31,804 nucleotides of DNA from assembly GCA_002179805.1 (NCBI GenBank), contig NAVB01000846.1:1-31804 (forward strand), read 5' to 3'. The stretch comes from Acanthamoeba lenticulata (Eukaryota; Discosea; Longamoebia; Acanthamoebidae). This document shows positions 1 through 8,205 of the stretch, one piece after another (position 1 is the stretch's first letter; each line of letters starts with the position of its first letter). The position numbers were made by a program, and so were the translations under genes. Below the pieces are notes generated by a model. That model was not told the origin of the DNA. It ran no database searches and saw nothing but the letters and a program-made list of their open reading frames with translations.

Positions 1-84
1 AAAAGCCGTTCCAATGCAACGGCAAAAAACTGGGTACACCGGAGCGAACAAGCAAGCACGGTACTGCTGCCCTACGCGGCAAAG

Positions 85-936
85 TCACAGTCCCATGCGC
101 GCCGACGTGTGAACAACGGCACCCTCCCTGACGCGGAGGTACCGTTCCACTGCGCTGCTGCTCCACCCACCAATCGCCATGACTTGCTCCCTCGTCAGGC
201 CTCCCTCCAGGGCCGCCGTAGCGCCGCCTATCCGGAGGGAGTGGGACGACACCTTCTCGTGTCGCCCCGCCGCCGCGACCATCCTTCTGCACAAGGACGA
301 GATCGCGCTGGAAGACAGACGTCGCCCTCCTGCCGCCTCGAAGAGCCTAGCGTCAGGGTTCGCCGGCCGCGTCCGCAGGTAACTCGCGACGATGCTCGCC
401 GGGCACGTAGACGTCCCGGTCGGCTCCAGCAGCACCGAATGGCCCCGGGCCGTCTGGTCCGTCTTCGAGCGCCGCACCCGGACCTGGATCCGCCCGTCGC
501 TCCGCTGGACCACATCGCCGATCCTCAAGTCCGCCAGCTCCGCCGCTCGCCTCATCGTCCTCAGTCCAATCACCACCACACATGCATCACGCAACCACCA
601 CCGCCCGCGATCAGCTTCCCCTCTCTCCATCCATGCCCTCAACGCCTCCACCGGGAATGGCTCCCTCTCACTCGACCTCCTCGTCAGGCTCCACTCCCTC
701 TCCACCGCATCCACGATCAACCTTGTCCTCGCTCCATTGCATGGATTCGGAAGACCGGCCATCGCGTGTCGTAGGGCAATCGCCGCCGCCGCCATCCGCA
801 CTCCTCCACCTCTCTCCTCCTCGTCCAGCCACGCGAAAAACGCCTCGACCACTCCGCCGCTTGCTGGCAGCGACGACTCCTCCTCCCTCCTCGCGAACTC
901 CTCGAACTCCCTCCACCATCGATCGTAGGCCGTCAT
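85..936 (-). CDS. Tyrosine recombinase (integrase), copy A
   Basis: The C-terminal catalytic domain of a DIRS-type tyrosine recombinase, which would insert the circular DNA form of the element. The first ATG is at 936 (MTAYDRWWREF), giving 283 residues. The frame is open far upstream, and residues just before the ATG (LTERSGRLLLKARAPGT) look like part of the core-binding domain, so fusion to the polyprotein by a -1 shift is possible. Active-site residues seen: Arg in GLRTMRRAAEL, Lys in RRSKTDQT, HxxR in HSLRIGG (Arg codon 232-234), Trp in IGGWSSS, and the nucleophilic Tyr in ERYLRV. The set is complete, so copy A is predicted to be competent. Confidence 0.88.
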   Translation of the reverse strand: MTAYDRWWREFEEFARREEESSLPASGGVVEAFFAWLDEEERGGGVRMAAAAIALRHAMAGLPNPCNGARTRLIVDAVEREWSLTRRSSEREPFPVEALRAWMERGEADRGRWWLRDACVVVIGLRTMRRAAELADLRIGDVVQRSDGRIQVRVRRSKTDQTARGHSVLLEPTGTSTCPASIVASYLRTRPANPDARLFEAAGGRRLSSSAISSLCRRMVAAAGRHEKVSSHSLRIGGATAALEGGLTREQVMAIGGWSSSAVERYLRVREGAVVHTSARMGL

Positions 937-983
937 CGTGCCGGGGGCCCTTGCCTTCAGCAGAAGCCGGCCGCTCCTCTCTG

Positions 984-3422
984 TCAACCTCTCCAGTCTC
1001 GTCCCCGCAGCCCGACCACCTCGTGGGCCTCCCAGATCCACTCCGGCCGCCGGCCCGGCTCGAATCGACCCGATGGCCCCGGCTCCAGGCACTCCTCCGC
1101 CAGGCCCAGCTGAATCCACCGCACCGAGAGGCCCAGCAGCAACGGCCACCACTCCTGGCTGGTCCACTTGGGCACGACGATGATGCCCTCGGCCCGCGAC
1201 TCGACCAGGTGCGCCAGCGTCCTCGAGATCAGCGTGATGGGTGGCACGAGGAGGTTCCTCCTGCCGCCCCAGTCCTGCCCGAACGCATCGACCGCCTCGG
1301 CCCCGGGCTGCGGCCACAGGCTGTTGAAGGCTTTGGCCCTCGCGTTGTGCTGGTCCGCGAAGCGGTCCACCTGCCAGTTGCCCAGGGCCCGCCGGATGAC
1401 TTTGACTGTGTCGTCCGTCAGCTGCCAGTCGTCCTCGTCGACCAACCTTGACAGCTCGTCGGCCACCGCGTTCTCCGTCTGGCCCCTGATCCACCGGGCG
1501 CTGTAGACACCGCAGTCGCTTGCGTGGGCGCGCTCCCACACCTGCTTGACCATGTTGTTCATCTCGCGGTCGCTTCCGCCCTGCTTGAGGTAGGCCACGA
1601 CAGCCACGTTGTCGCTCTCGAACTCGATCCACCTGGCGGCGACCTTCTTGCACACGATCTCGACCGCGAAGACCACCGCGAGCATCTCCTTCTTGTGGAT
1701 GGGCCACCCCGCCTTGTCTCGTGGGAAGTAGCCGGATGCGTGCAGCTCCAGCTCCGGCACCGTCATGCCCCAGCCAAGGAGGCACGCGTCGGTCTGGACC
1801 TTGAGCACTCTGGACGGTCTCCACAGTGGAGCTCCTTGCCACAGCCGCACGGCCTGTCCGATCCTCAGGACGTCCTCCCGCGCCTCCGGTGTCACAACCC
1901 GCATCTGGTTCCACCCGCCTTGCTCTCTTCCGATGAGGCGGTACAGCTCCCGGAGGAAGACCTGCACCAGGGGCGCTGCCTTGGCCACCGAGTTGATGAG
2001 ACCTGCCAGCTGCGCCAGCTGCCTCCTGGAGCGCCTGGCCTGCTCGACCTCGTGGCACCGCTCCTCGATTGCCTGCAGCTTGCCCTCGGGAATGAAGATC
2101 CTGGCCAGCCTGAGGTCGACAACGAGGCCGAGCACCTCCGCTCTCTGGGTGGCGTCCCAGTGGCCCTTCGACTCCTCCCGCAGCCAGCCGAGCTCCGCCA
2201 ACGTGGGCGCGATGACGCTGTCTCTCATCCTCAGCAGCTCCTCCCTTGACCGGGCCATCACGACGAAGTCGTCGATGTATGACGTGACGAAGACTCCCCT
2301 CCTGCGCCAGAAGGCCACCATTGCCCGCACGATCTTCGTGAATACCCACGGCGACCACTTCAGGCCAAACGGGAGGACGCGGTAGCGGAACCACGCGTCG
2401 CCCACTCTGAAGCCGAGCAGGCTCATCGCTCCCTCGTGCATCGGCACGTGATGGTAGCCCTGCTTGAGGTCGAAGGTGCACATCCACCAGCTTCTGCCCG
2501 CGATGCGTGCCACCGTGGACAGGCCCTCGAAGCGGCACCGCCGATCGACCAACGCTTCGTTGACGCGACGCAGATCGATGACGAGCCGCCAGCGCTTCGG
2601 TCCCTTCTTGGGCACGCAGAACACCGGCGATGTGACCGCGATCTCCGGCGGCCTCGATGCTGCCTCGCCCAGGCTCTGCACCGCGCCGTTGTCGACCAGC
2701 CGCTTGACCTCGCCCCTCATCCACGCCATCTGCTCCTGGTCCATGGGAATGCCGCCGTTGTCCTCGCGCACCGCTGCCAGGAGGTACAGTGGCACCCCCC
2801 CTTGCAGCCATGCCAGTACTTGTTTTGACGCGCCGATGCGGACCCACTCGTGCAGACGCTGTCCGAGGCGCCCGACCACCTGATCCTCGCTCGGCACCGT
2901 CGGCTGCGCCACCAGCGGTGCGTCCTCCTCCTTCCTGCCCTTGTTGTCCTCCTCCTCGTTCCTGTCGTCCTCCTCCTCCTCGTCCTCGGCTCCAGCCTTC
3001 TCGTCCGCTCGCTGCTCGACCATGGCCTCGCCGGGGCGACCCCAGATCAGGCGTGTCTGTACACGTCCTTGCCCGGCTCGCACCCCCTCGAGGCTGACGA
3101 CCACGGTCACGCGACCGACTTCTCCGACCGCCGCCGCGTAGCCGAAGTTCCTGTCCTCGCCCTTCCACCAGCCGGCTGGACGACGAACGCCTGCCGCGCG
3201 GGACTTCCTCACTTGTCCTGCCCGGCGCGAAACTGCCTCGGGCAGTCCCTGGCCCAGTGCGGGCCGCCGCACACATAACAGCCCTTCTGCGTCCTCCTCG
3301 CCGTGCCATCCATGCTCCGGCTCGTCGACATCACACTCTCCGAGCCTGATCCACTCGTCGATACCGTTGTCGTCGTCGTCGGAAGAGTCGTCGACGAGCT
3401 CTGGGAGCTCCTCTTGCTCCAC
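984..3422 (-). CDS. Reverse transcriptase / RNase H polyprotein, copy A
   Basis: An open frame of 812 codons. It has no ATG until residue 134 (position 3023) and overlaps gag in the -1 phase, so translation probably depends on frameshifting, splicing or internal initiation. I saw no convincing slippery heptamer. Reverse transcriptase motifs are clear: palm Asp in FDLKQGYHHVPM, LPFGLKWSPW, and the catalytic YIDDF. RNase H follows with Asp in VQTDACLLGWG (codon at 1788-1790), Glu in KKEMLAVVF and Asp in FESDNVAVVAYL. The last ~130 residues (DRFADQHNARA..., then VPPITLI and VVPKW) match the methyltransferase-like tail typical of DIRS polyproteins. The frame ends at 984 and overlaps the recombinase frame, again in the -1 phase. 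Confidence 0.9.
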   Translation of the reverse strand: MEQEELPELVDDSSDDDDNGIDEWIRLGECDVDEPEHGWHGEEDAEGLLCVRRPALGQGLPEAVSRRAGQVRKSRAAGVRRPAGWWKGEDRNFGYAAAVGEVGRVTVVVSLEGVRAGQGRVQTRLIWGRPGEAMVEQRADEKAGAEDEEEEDDRNEEEDNKGRKEEDAPLVAQPTVPSEDQVVGRLGQRLHEWVRIGASKQVLAWLQGGVPLYLLAAVREDNGGIPMDQEQMAWMRGEVKRLVDNGAVQSLGEAASRPPEIAVTSPVFCVPKKGPKRWRLVIDLRRVNEALVDRRCRFEGLSTVARIAGRSWWMCTFDLKQGYHHVPMHEGAMSLLGFRVGDAWFRYRVLPFGLKWSPWVFTKIVRAMVAFWRRRGVFVTSYIDDFVVMARSREELLRMRDSVIAPTLAELGWLREESKGHWDATQRAEVLGLVVDLRLARIFIPEGKLQAIEERCHEVEQARRSRRQLAQLAGLINSVAKAAPLVQVFLRELYRLIGREQGGWNQMRVVTPEAREDVLRIGQAVRLWQGAPLWRPSRVLKVQTDACLLGWGMTVPELELHASGYFPRDKAGWPIHKKEMLAVVFAVEIVCKKVAARWIEFESDNVAVVAYLKQGGSDREMNNMVKQVWERAHASDCGVYSARWIRGQTENAVADELSRLVDEDDWQLTDDTVKVIRRALGNWQVDRFADQHNARAKAFNSLWPQPGAEAVDAFGQDWGGRRNLLVPPITLISRTLAHLVESRAEGIIVVPKWTSQEWWPLLLGLSVRWIQLGLAEECLEPGPSGRFEPGRRPEWIWEAHEVVGLRGRDWRG

Positions 3423-4192
3423 TTGCCGTCGCTCCTGGCCGGCCCCACCCGGCCAGACCGAAAACCCGACTTCTTCTTGAGCTTCTTGACGCTCTTGGCC
3501 TTCTTACGCGCCTCCACGACCTCGGGCTCCCACTGGTCAACGAAGGTGCCACTGTCCTCCCTGAGCTGCGATGCGGTCTCCCAGTCTTCCGTCTCTCCGA
3601 CGAGCACTTGCATGGCCCGCCGCTCAGTCAGGCGGCCAATGCCATCGAGCGCCTCCAGGGTGTCCTGATGGACATCCCTGTCCACCGCTCGGACTCGGCG
3701 CCCGATCTCGCGCAGCGTGTCGTACTCGTGCTGCGACCGCACGCTCTCGAACGTCTTCTTCGGGAAGTAGCGTGCCGCCTCCCGCTCACGCTCCAGCCTG
3801 GCCATCTTGCGCTTGGTCTCTGTCAGGTCGTACTCCTCGAACAGGTCTGGGCTCCACTCGCCATCGAAGTCCTCGTCCTCGCCATCACTGGCAGGCCCCT
3901 TGTCCGCCCTGGCCCGCTTAAGGCCGCCTCCGCCACTGGCTCCGTTCGCCGCTCCCAGCGGCGCGCCCGCCGGGCACTGCTCCACCTCCTCTTCCTCCTC
4001 CTCCTGCTCCTCGCACCACGACCTAACACAGGCCAGCAGTTCCGCCTGCGACTTGGGCGCCCTCATGCCTGCCACGGACCACAGGTTGCGCAGGTCCTTG
4101 AAGGTCATGGCACTCAGCTCCTCCCCACTGATCGATCGAAGCCGGCACTTGGCTAGCTCCACCGACGAACCGCTGGCATCGTCACTGATCAT
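3209..4192 (-). CDS. Gag-like protein with zinc knuckle, copy A
   Basis: A 327-residue nucleocapsid-type protein. I chose the ATG at 4192 (MISDDASG...); the frame is open seven codons further but only from a GTG. The N-terminal third resembles a SAP-like helix-turn region (LSAMTFKDLRNLW...), which is only a suggestion. An acidic, low-complexity middle follows, then a Lys-rich segment and a C-terminal zinc knuckle, CYVCGGPHWARDC. Its spacing is CX2CX3HX4C, one residue shorter than the usual CX2CX4HX4C. The role expected for the family is packaging element RNA. The end overlaps the reverse transcriptase frame by about 210 bp in the -1 phase. Copy A differs from copy B by several CG-to-CA changes between 3960 and 4150, so in this part copy A is the more decayed copy. 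Confidence 0.8.
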   Translation of the reverse strand: MISDDASGSSVELAKCRLRSISGEELSAMTFKDLRNLWSVAGMRAPKSQAELLACVRSWCEEQEEEEEEVEQCPAGAPLGAANGASGGGGLKRARADKGPASDGEDEDFDGEWSPDLFEEYDLTETKRKMARLEREREAARYFPKKTFESVRSQHEYDTLREIGRRVRAVDRDVHQDTLEALDGIGRLTERRAMQVLVGETEDWETASQLREDSGTFVDQWEPEVVEARKKAKSVKKLKKKSGFRSGRVGPARSDGKWSKRSSQSSSTTLPTTTTTVSTSGSGSESVMSTSRSMDGTARRTQKGCYVCGGPHWARDCPRQFRAGQDK

Positions 4193-4316
4193 GGTGTAAA
4201 AAACTAAGGTCACTTGTCTCGAAGAAAGGCTCTACGTTGGTTGTTGTCCCCTGTCTTGCGCGTCGAGAGGGAGAGAGAACAAGAAAAAAAAACTTACCTC
4301 TCCCTCTCGTCGCTCC

Positions 4317-4325
4317 CCTATATAA
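4317..4325 (-). promoter_or_regulatory. TATA-like box of copy A leader
   Basis: TTATATAGG on the minus strand, about 125 bp upstream of the gag ATG at 4192 and identical in copy B. The position suits transcription of the element. No experimental start site is implied. Confidence 0.4.
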
Positions 4326-4460
4326 GGGAAGCCACCTTCCCACCTGCGTCACCGCCCTGCCAGCGTACCGCTGGCAGTCAGCGGCACTGCCACACCGAAG
4401 CGGACCGCCACCGTCGCTTCGCTCCCAACCGCGTCACAAACCCACCGCCGCCAAGTCGCC

Positions 4461-4592
4461 CCTAAAAAAAAAAAAAGGTGCCGGGCGACAACCGTCGTGA
4501 CAAACATCGTTTCGAGTCCGGCTAACGCCTCCTTGAAACTGCTGTATTGTCACTCCGTTGTCGCCTTCCCGCCACCTTCTTTAGGGGCTCCA
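4461..4592. repeat. Imperfect inverted repeat across the A/B junction (terminal repeats)
   Basis: The arm at 4461-4504, read on the minus strand, and the arm at 4547-4592, read on the plus strand, share TTGTCAC, then GTTGTCGCC, then CACCT, a T-rich stretch and TTTAGGGGC, in the same order with small gaps. The first arm belongs to the 5' end of copy A. The second belongs to the 3' end of copy B. This is what inverted terminal repeats of a DIRS element would look like when two copies lie head to tail. The 5' end carries about 46 bp outside the shared part (4505-4550). Confidence 0.6.
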
Positions 4593-4867
4593 ATGGCAGC
4601 CACGCGTCCTCAAACTGTTGGGTGTATCCCAGAGAGCATGGGGGCATCACGTGATGGCTGCGCCCATCACGTGGCAAGACGCCAGCCACACCCGTCCTGT
4701 CACCTCTGCTCCTCCTCGAGCACGGCCTACTCGCCGCTCTTTCGCTCTCTCTGAAAAGAGGATTTTTTTTTTTTTTTAAATAAAAAAGCCGTTCCAATGC
4801 AATGGCAAAAAACTGGGTACACTGGAGTGAACAAGCAAGCACGGTACTGCTGCCCTACGTGGCAAAG

Positions 4868-5719
4868 TCACAGTCCCATGCGCGCCGACGTGTGAACAAT
4901 GGCACCCTCCCTGATGTGGAGGTACTGTTCCACTGTGCTGTTGCTCCACCCACCAATCGCCATGACTTGCTCCCTCGTCAGGCCTCCCTCCAGGGCCGCC
5001 GTAGCGCCGCCTATCTGGAGGGAGTGGGATGACACCTTCTTGTGTCGCCCCGCTGCCGTGACCATCCTTCTGCACAAGGATGAGATTGTGCTGGAAGACA
5101 GACGTTGCCCTCCTGCCGCCTTGAAGAGCCTAGCGTCAGGGTTCGCTGGCTGCGTCCGCAGGTAACTTGCGATGATGCTTGCTGGGCACGTAGACGTCCC
5201 GGTCGGCTCCAGCAGCACCGAATGGCCCCGGGCCGTCTGGTCCGTCTTTGAGCGCCGCACCCGGACCTGGATCCGCCTGTCGCTCCGCTGGACCACATCG
5301 CCGATCCTCAAGTCCGCCAGCTCCGCCGCTCGCCTCATCGTCCTCAGTCCAATCACCACCACACATGCATCACACAACCACCACCGCCCGCGATCAGCTT
5401 CCCCTCTCTCCATCCATGCCCTCAACGCCTCCACTGGGAATGGCTCCCTCTCACTTGACCTCCTTGTCAGGCTCCACTCCCTCTCCACCGCATCCACGAT
5501 CAACCTTGTCCTCGCTCCACTGCATGGATTTGGAAGACCGGCCATTGTGTGTCGTAGGGCAATTGCCGCCGCCGCCATCCGCACTCCTCCACCTCTCTCC
5601 TCCTCGTCCAGCCACGCGAAAAACGCCTCGACCACTCCGCCGCTTGCTGGCAGCGACGACTCCTCCTCCCTCCTCGTGAACTCCTCGAACTCCCTCCACC
5701 ATCGATCGTAGGCCGTCAT
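4868..5719 (-). CDS. Tyrosine recombinase, copy B, catalytic Arg lost
   Basis: The frame is open and the same length as in copy A (ATG at 5719), but the HxxR motif reads HSLQIGG. The codon at 5015-5017 is CAG instead of CGG, which removes the second catalytic arginine. GLRTMRR, SKTDQ and the nucleophilic Tyr (VEQYL) remain. Several other changes are Arg-to-Gln/His/Cys or Glu-to-Lys, all from G-to-A on the coding strand. The product is predicted to be inactive in strand cleavage, by analogy with the family. It was probably never selected after insertion. Confidence 0.8.
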   Translation of the reverse strand: MTAYDRWWREFEEFTRREEESSLPASGGVVEAFFAWLDEEERGGGVRMAAAAIALRHTMAGLPNPCSGARTRLIVDAVEREWSLTRRSSEREPFPVEALRAWMERGEADRGRWWLCDACVVVIGLRTMRRAAELADLRIGDVVQRSDRRIQVRVRRSKTDQTARGHSVLLEPTGTSTCPASIIASYLRTQPANPDARLFKAAGGQRLSSSTISSLCRRMVTAAGRHKKVSSHSLQIGGATAALEGGLTREQVMAIGGWSNSTVEQYLHIREGAIVHTSARMGL

Positions 5720-5766
5720 CGTGCCGGGGGCCCTTGCCTTCAGCAGAAGCTGGCCGCTCCTCTCTG

Positions 5767-8205
5767 TCAACCTCTCCAGTCTCGTCCCCGCAGCCCGACC
5801 ACCTTGTGGGCCTCCCAGATCCACTCTGGCCGCCGGCCTGGCTTGAATCGACCTGATGGCCCCGGCTCCAGGCACTCCTCCGCCAGGCCCAGCTGAATCC
5901 ACCGCACCGAGAGGCCCAGCAGCAACGGCCACCACTCCTGGCTGGTCCACTTGGGCACGATGACGATGCCCTTGGCCTGTGACTCGACCAGGTGCGCCAG
6001 CGTCCTTGAGATCAGCGTGATGGGCGGCATGAGGAGGTTCCTCCTGCCGCCCCAGTCCTGCCCAAACGTGTTGACTGCCTCGGCCCCGGGCTGCGGCCAC
6101 AGGCTGTTGAAGGCTTCGGCCCTCGCGTTGTGCTGGTCCGCGAAGCGGTCCACCTGCCAGTTGCCCAGGGCCCGCTGGATGACTTTGACTGTGTCGTCTG
6201 TCAGCTGCCAGTCGTCCTCGTTGACCAACCTTGACAGCTCGTTGGCCACCGCGTTCTCTGTCTGGCCCCTGATCCACCGGGCGCTGTAGACACTGCAGTC
6301 GCTTGCGTGGGCGTGCTCCCACACCTGCTTGACCATGTTGTTCATCTTGTGGTCGCTTCCGCCCTGCTTGAGGTAGGCCATGACTGCCACATTGTCGCTC
6401 TTGAACTTGATCCACCTGGTGGCGACCTTCTTGCACATGATCTTGACCGTGAAGACCACCGTGAGCATCTCCTTCTTGTAGATGGGCCACCCTGCCTTGT
6501 CTCGTGGGAAGTAGCTGGATGTGTGCAGCTCCAGCTCTGGCACTGTCATGCCCCAGCCAAGGAGGCACGTGTTGGTCTGGACCTTGAGCACTCTGGATGG
6601 TCTCCACAGTGGAGCTCCTTGCCACAGCTGCATGGCCTGTCTGATCCTCAGGATGTCCTCCCGCGCCTCTGGTGTCATGACCCGCATCTGGTTCCACCCG
6701 CCTCGCTCTCTTCTGATGAGGCGGTACAGCTCCTGGAGGAAGACCTGCACCAGGGGCGCTGCCTTGGCCACTGAGTTGATGAGACCTGCCAGCTGCGCCA
6801 GCTGCCTCCTGGAGCGCCTGGCCTGCTCGACCTCGTGGCACCGCTCCTCGATTGCCTGCAGCTTGCCCTCGGGAATGAAGATCCTGGCCAGCCTGAGGTC
6901 GATGACGAGGCTGAGCACCTCCGCTCTCTGGGTGGCGTCCCAGTGGCCCTTTGACTCCTCCCGCAGCCAGCCGAGCTCCGCCAACGTGGGCGCGATGACG
7001 CTGTCTCTCATCCTCAGCAGCTCCTCCCTTGACCGGGCCATCATGACAAAGTCGTCGATGTATGACGTGATGAAGACTCCCCTCCTGCGCCAGAAGGCCA
7101 CCATCGCCTGCATGATCTTCGTGAATACCCATGGCGACCACTTCAGGCTGAATGGGAGGACGTGATAGTGGAACCATGCGTTGCCCACTCTGAAGCCGAG
7201 CAGGCTCATCGCTCCCTCGTGCATTGGCATGTGATGGTAGCCCTGCTTGAGGTCGAAGGTGCACATCCACCAGCTTCTGCCCGCGATGCGTGCCACCGTG
7301 GACAGGCCCTTGAAGCGGCACCGCCAATTGACCAACGCTTCGTTGACGCAACGCAGATTGATGATGAGCTGCCAGTGCTTTGGTCCCTTCTTGGGCACGC
7401 AGAACACTGGTGACGTGACCGCGATCTCCGGCGGCCTCGATGCTGCCTCGCCCAGGCTCTGCACCGCGCCGTTGTCGACCAGCCGCTTGACCTCGCCCCT
7501 CATCCACGCCATCTGCTCCTGGTCCATGGGAATGCCGCCGTTGTCCTCGCGCACCGCTGCCAGGAGGTACAGTGGCACCCCCCCTTGCAGCCATGCCAGT
7601 ACTTGTTTTGACGCGCCGATGCGGACCCACTCGTGCAGACGCTGTCCAAGGCGCCCGACCACCTGATCCTCGCTCGGCACCGTCGGCTGCGCCACCAGCG
7701 GTGTGTCCTCCTCCTTCCTGCCCTTGTCGTCCTCCTCCTCGCTCCTGTCGTCCTCCTCCTCCTCGTCCTCGGCTCCAGCCTTCTCGTCCGCTTGCTGCTT
7801 GACCATGGCCTCGCCGGGGCGACCCCAGATCAGGCGTGTCTGTACACGTCCTTGCCCGGCTCGCACCCCCTTGAGGCTGACGACCACGGTCACGTGACCG
7901 ACTTCTCCGACCGCCGCCGCGTAGCCGAAGTTCCTGTCCTCGCCCTTCCACCAGCCGGCTGGACGACGAACGCCTGCCGCGCGGGACTTCCTCACTTGTC
8001 CTGCCCGGCGCGAAACTGCCTCGGGCAGTCCCTGGCCCAGTGTGGGCTGCCGCACACATAACAGCCCTTCTGCGTCCTCCTCGCTGTGCCATCCATGCTC
8101 CGGCTCGTTGACATCACACTCTCCAAGCCTGATCCACTCGTCGATACCGTTGTCGTCGTCGTCAGAAGAGTCGTCGACGAGCTCTGGGAGCTCCTCTTGC
8201 TCCAC
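5767..8205 (-). CDS. Reverse transcriptase / RNase H polyprotein, copy B, RNase H Asp lost
   Basis: Open for 812 codons like copy A, with the YIDD catalytic box intact (YIDDFVMM). The first RNase H aspartate is replaced: VQTNTCLLGWG, codon 6571-6573, where copy A has VQTDACLLGWG. The conserved LPFGL of the reverse transcriptase palm reads LPFSL. Clusters such as LIINLRCVNEALVNW against LVIDLRRVNEALVDR in copy A are all explained by G-to-A on the sense strand. The absence of stop codons despite this load suggests recent damage, or partial filtering of stop-creating changes. Confidence 0.82.
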   Translation of the reverse strand: MEQEELPELVDDSSDDDDNGIDEWIRLGECDVNEPEHGWHSEEDAEGLLCVRQPTLGQGLPEAVSRRAGQVRKSRAAGVRRPAGWWKGEDRNFGYAAAVGEVGHVTVVVSLKGVRAGQGRVQTRLIWGRPGEAMVKQQADEKAGAEDEEEEDDRSEEEDDKGRKEEDTPLVAQPTVPSEDQVVGRLGQRLHEWVRIGASKQVLAWLQGGVPLYLLAAVREDNGGIPMDQEQMAWMRGEVKRLVDNGAVQSLGEAASRPPEIAVTSPVFCVPKKGPKHWQLIINLRCVNEALVNWRCRFKGLSTVARIAGRSWWMCTFDLKQGYHHMPMHEGAMSLLGFRVGNAWFHYHVLPFSLKWSPWVFTKIMQAMVAFWRRRGVFITSYIDDFVMMARSREELLRMRDSVIAPTLAELGWLREESKGHWDATQRAEVLSLVIDLRLARIFIPEGKLQAIEERCHEVEQARRSRRQLAQLAGLINSVAKAAPLVQVFLQELYRLIRRERGGWNQMRVMTPEAREDILRIRQAMQLWQGAPLWRPSRVLKVQTNTCLLGWGMTVPELELHTSSYFPRDKAGWPIYKKEMLTVVFTVKIMCKKVATRWIKFKSDNVAVMAYLKQGGSDHKMNNMVKQVWEHAHASDCSVYSARWIRGQTENAVANELSRLVNEDDWQLTDDTVKVIQRALGNWQVDRFADQHNARAEAFNSLWPQPGAEAVNTFGQDWGGRRNLLMPPITLISRTLAHLVESQAKGIVIVPKWTSQEWWPLLLGLSVRWIQLGLAEECLEPGPSGRFKPGRRPEWIWEAHKVVGLRGRDWRG

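Larger units (their letters stand above)
1..4550 (-). mobile_element. DIRS-like tyrosine-recombinase retrotransposon, copy A (3' end cut by window)
   Basis: The element reads right to left: promoter and leader (4550 to 4193), gag, reverse transcriptase/RNase H, tyrosine recombinase. It aligns without net gaps to copy B at an offset of 4783 over 1-4213. The only length change is three extra A in a run near 4286-4292. Identity ends at 4550, which I take as the 5' end. The tyrosine recombinase, the lack of flanking direct LTRs and the absence of a DDE integrase place it in the DIRS order. All three reading frames are open and the catalytic motifs are present, so copy A is the better candidate for an active element. 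The 3' terminal ~230 bp would lie left of position 1. Confidence 0.88.

Noticed and set aside
582..1451. Plus-strand open frames antisense to the retrotransposon
   Set aside because: Pro/Ser-rich shadow translations of the minus-strand genes with no domain features. Those in copy B change together with the sense-strand decay.
940..3309. Long open frame upstream of the recombinase of copy A (and the same in copy B)
   Set aside because: It lies across the reverse transcriptase in another phase and its translation is Gly/Arg/Ala low complexity. It is a GC-driven shadow; only the last ~300 codons are a real domain.
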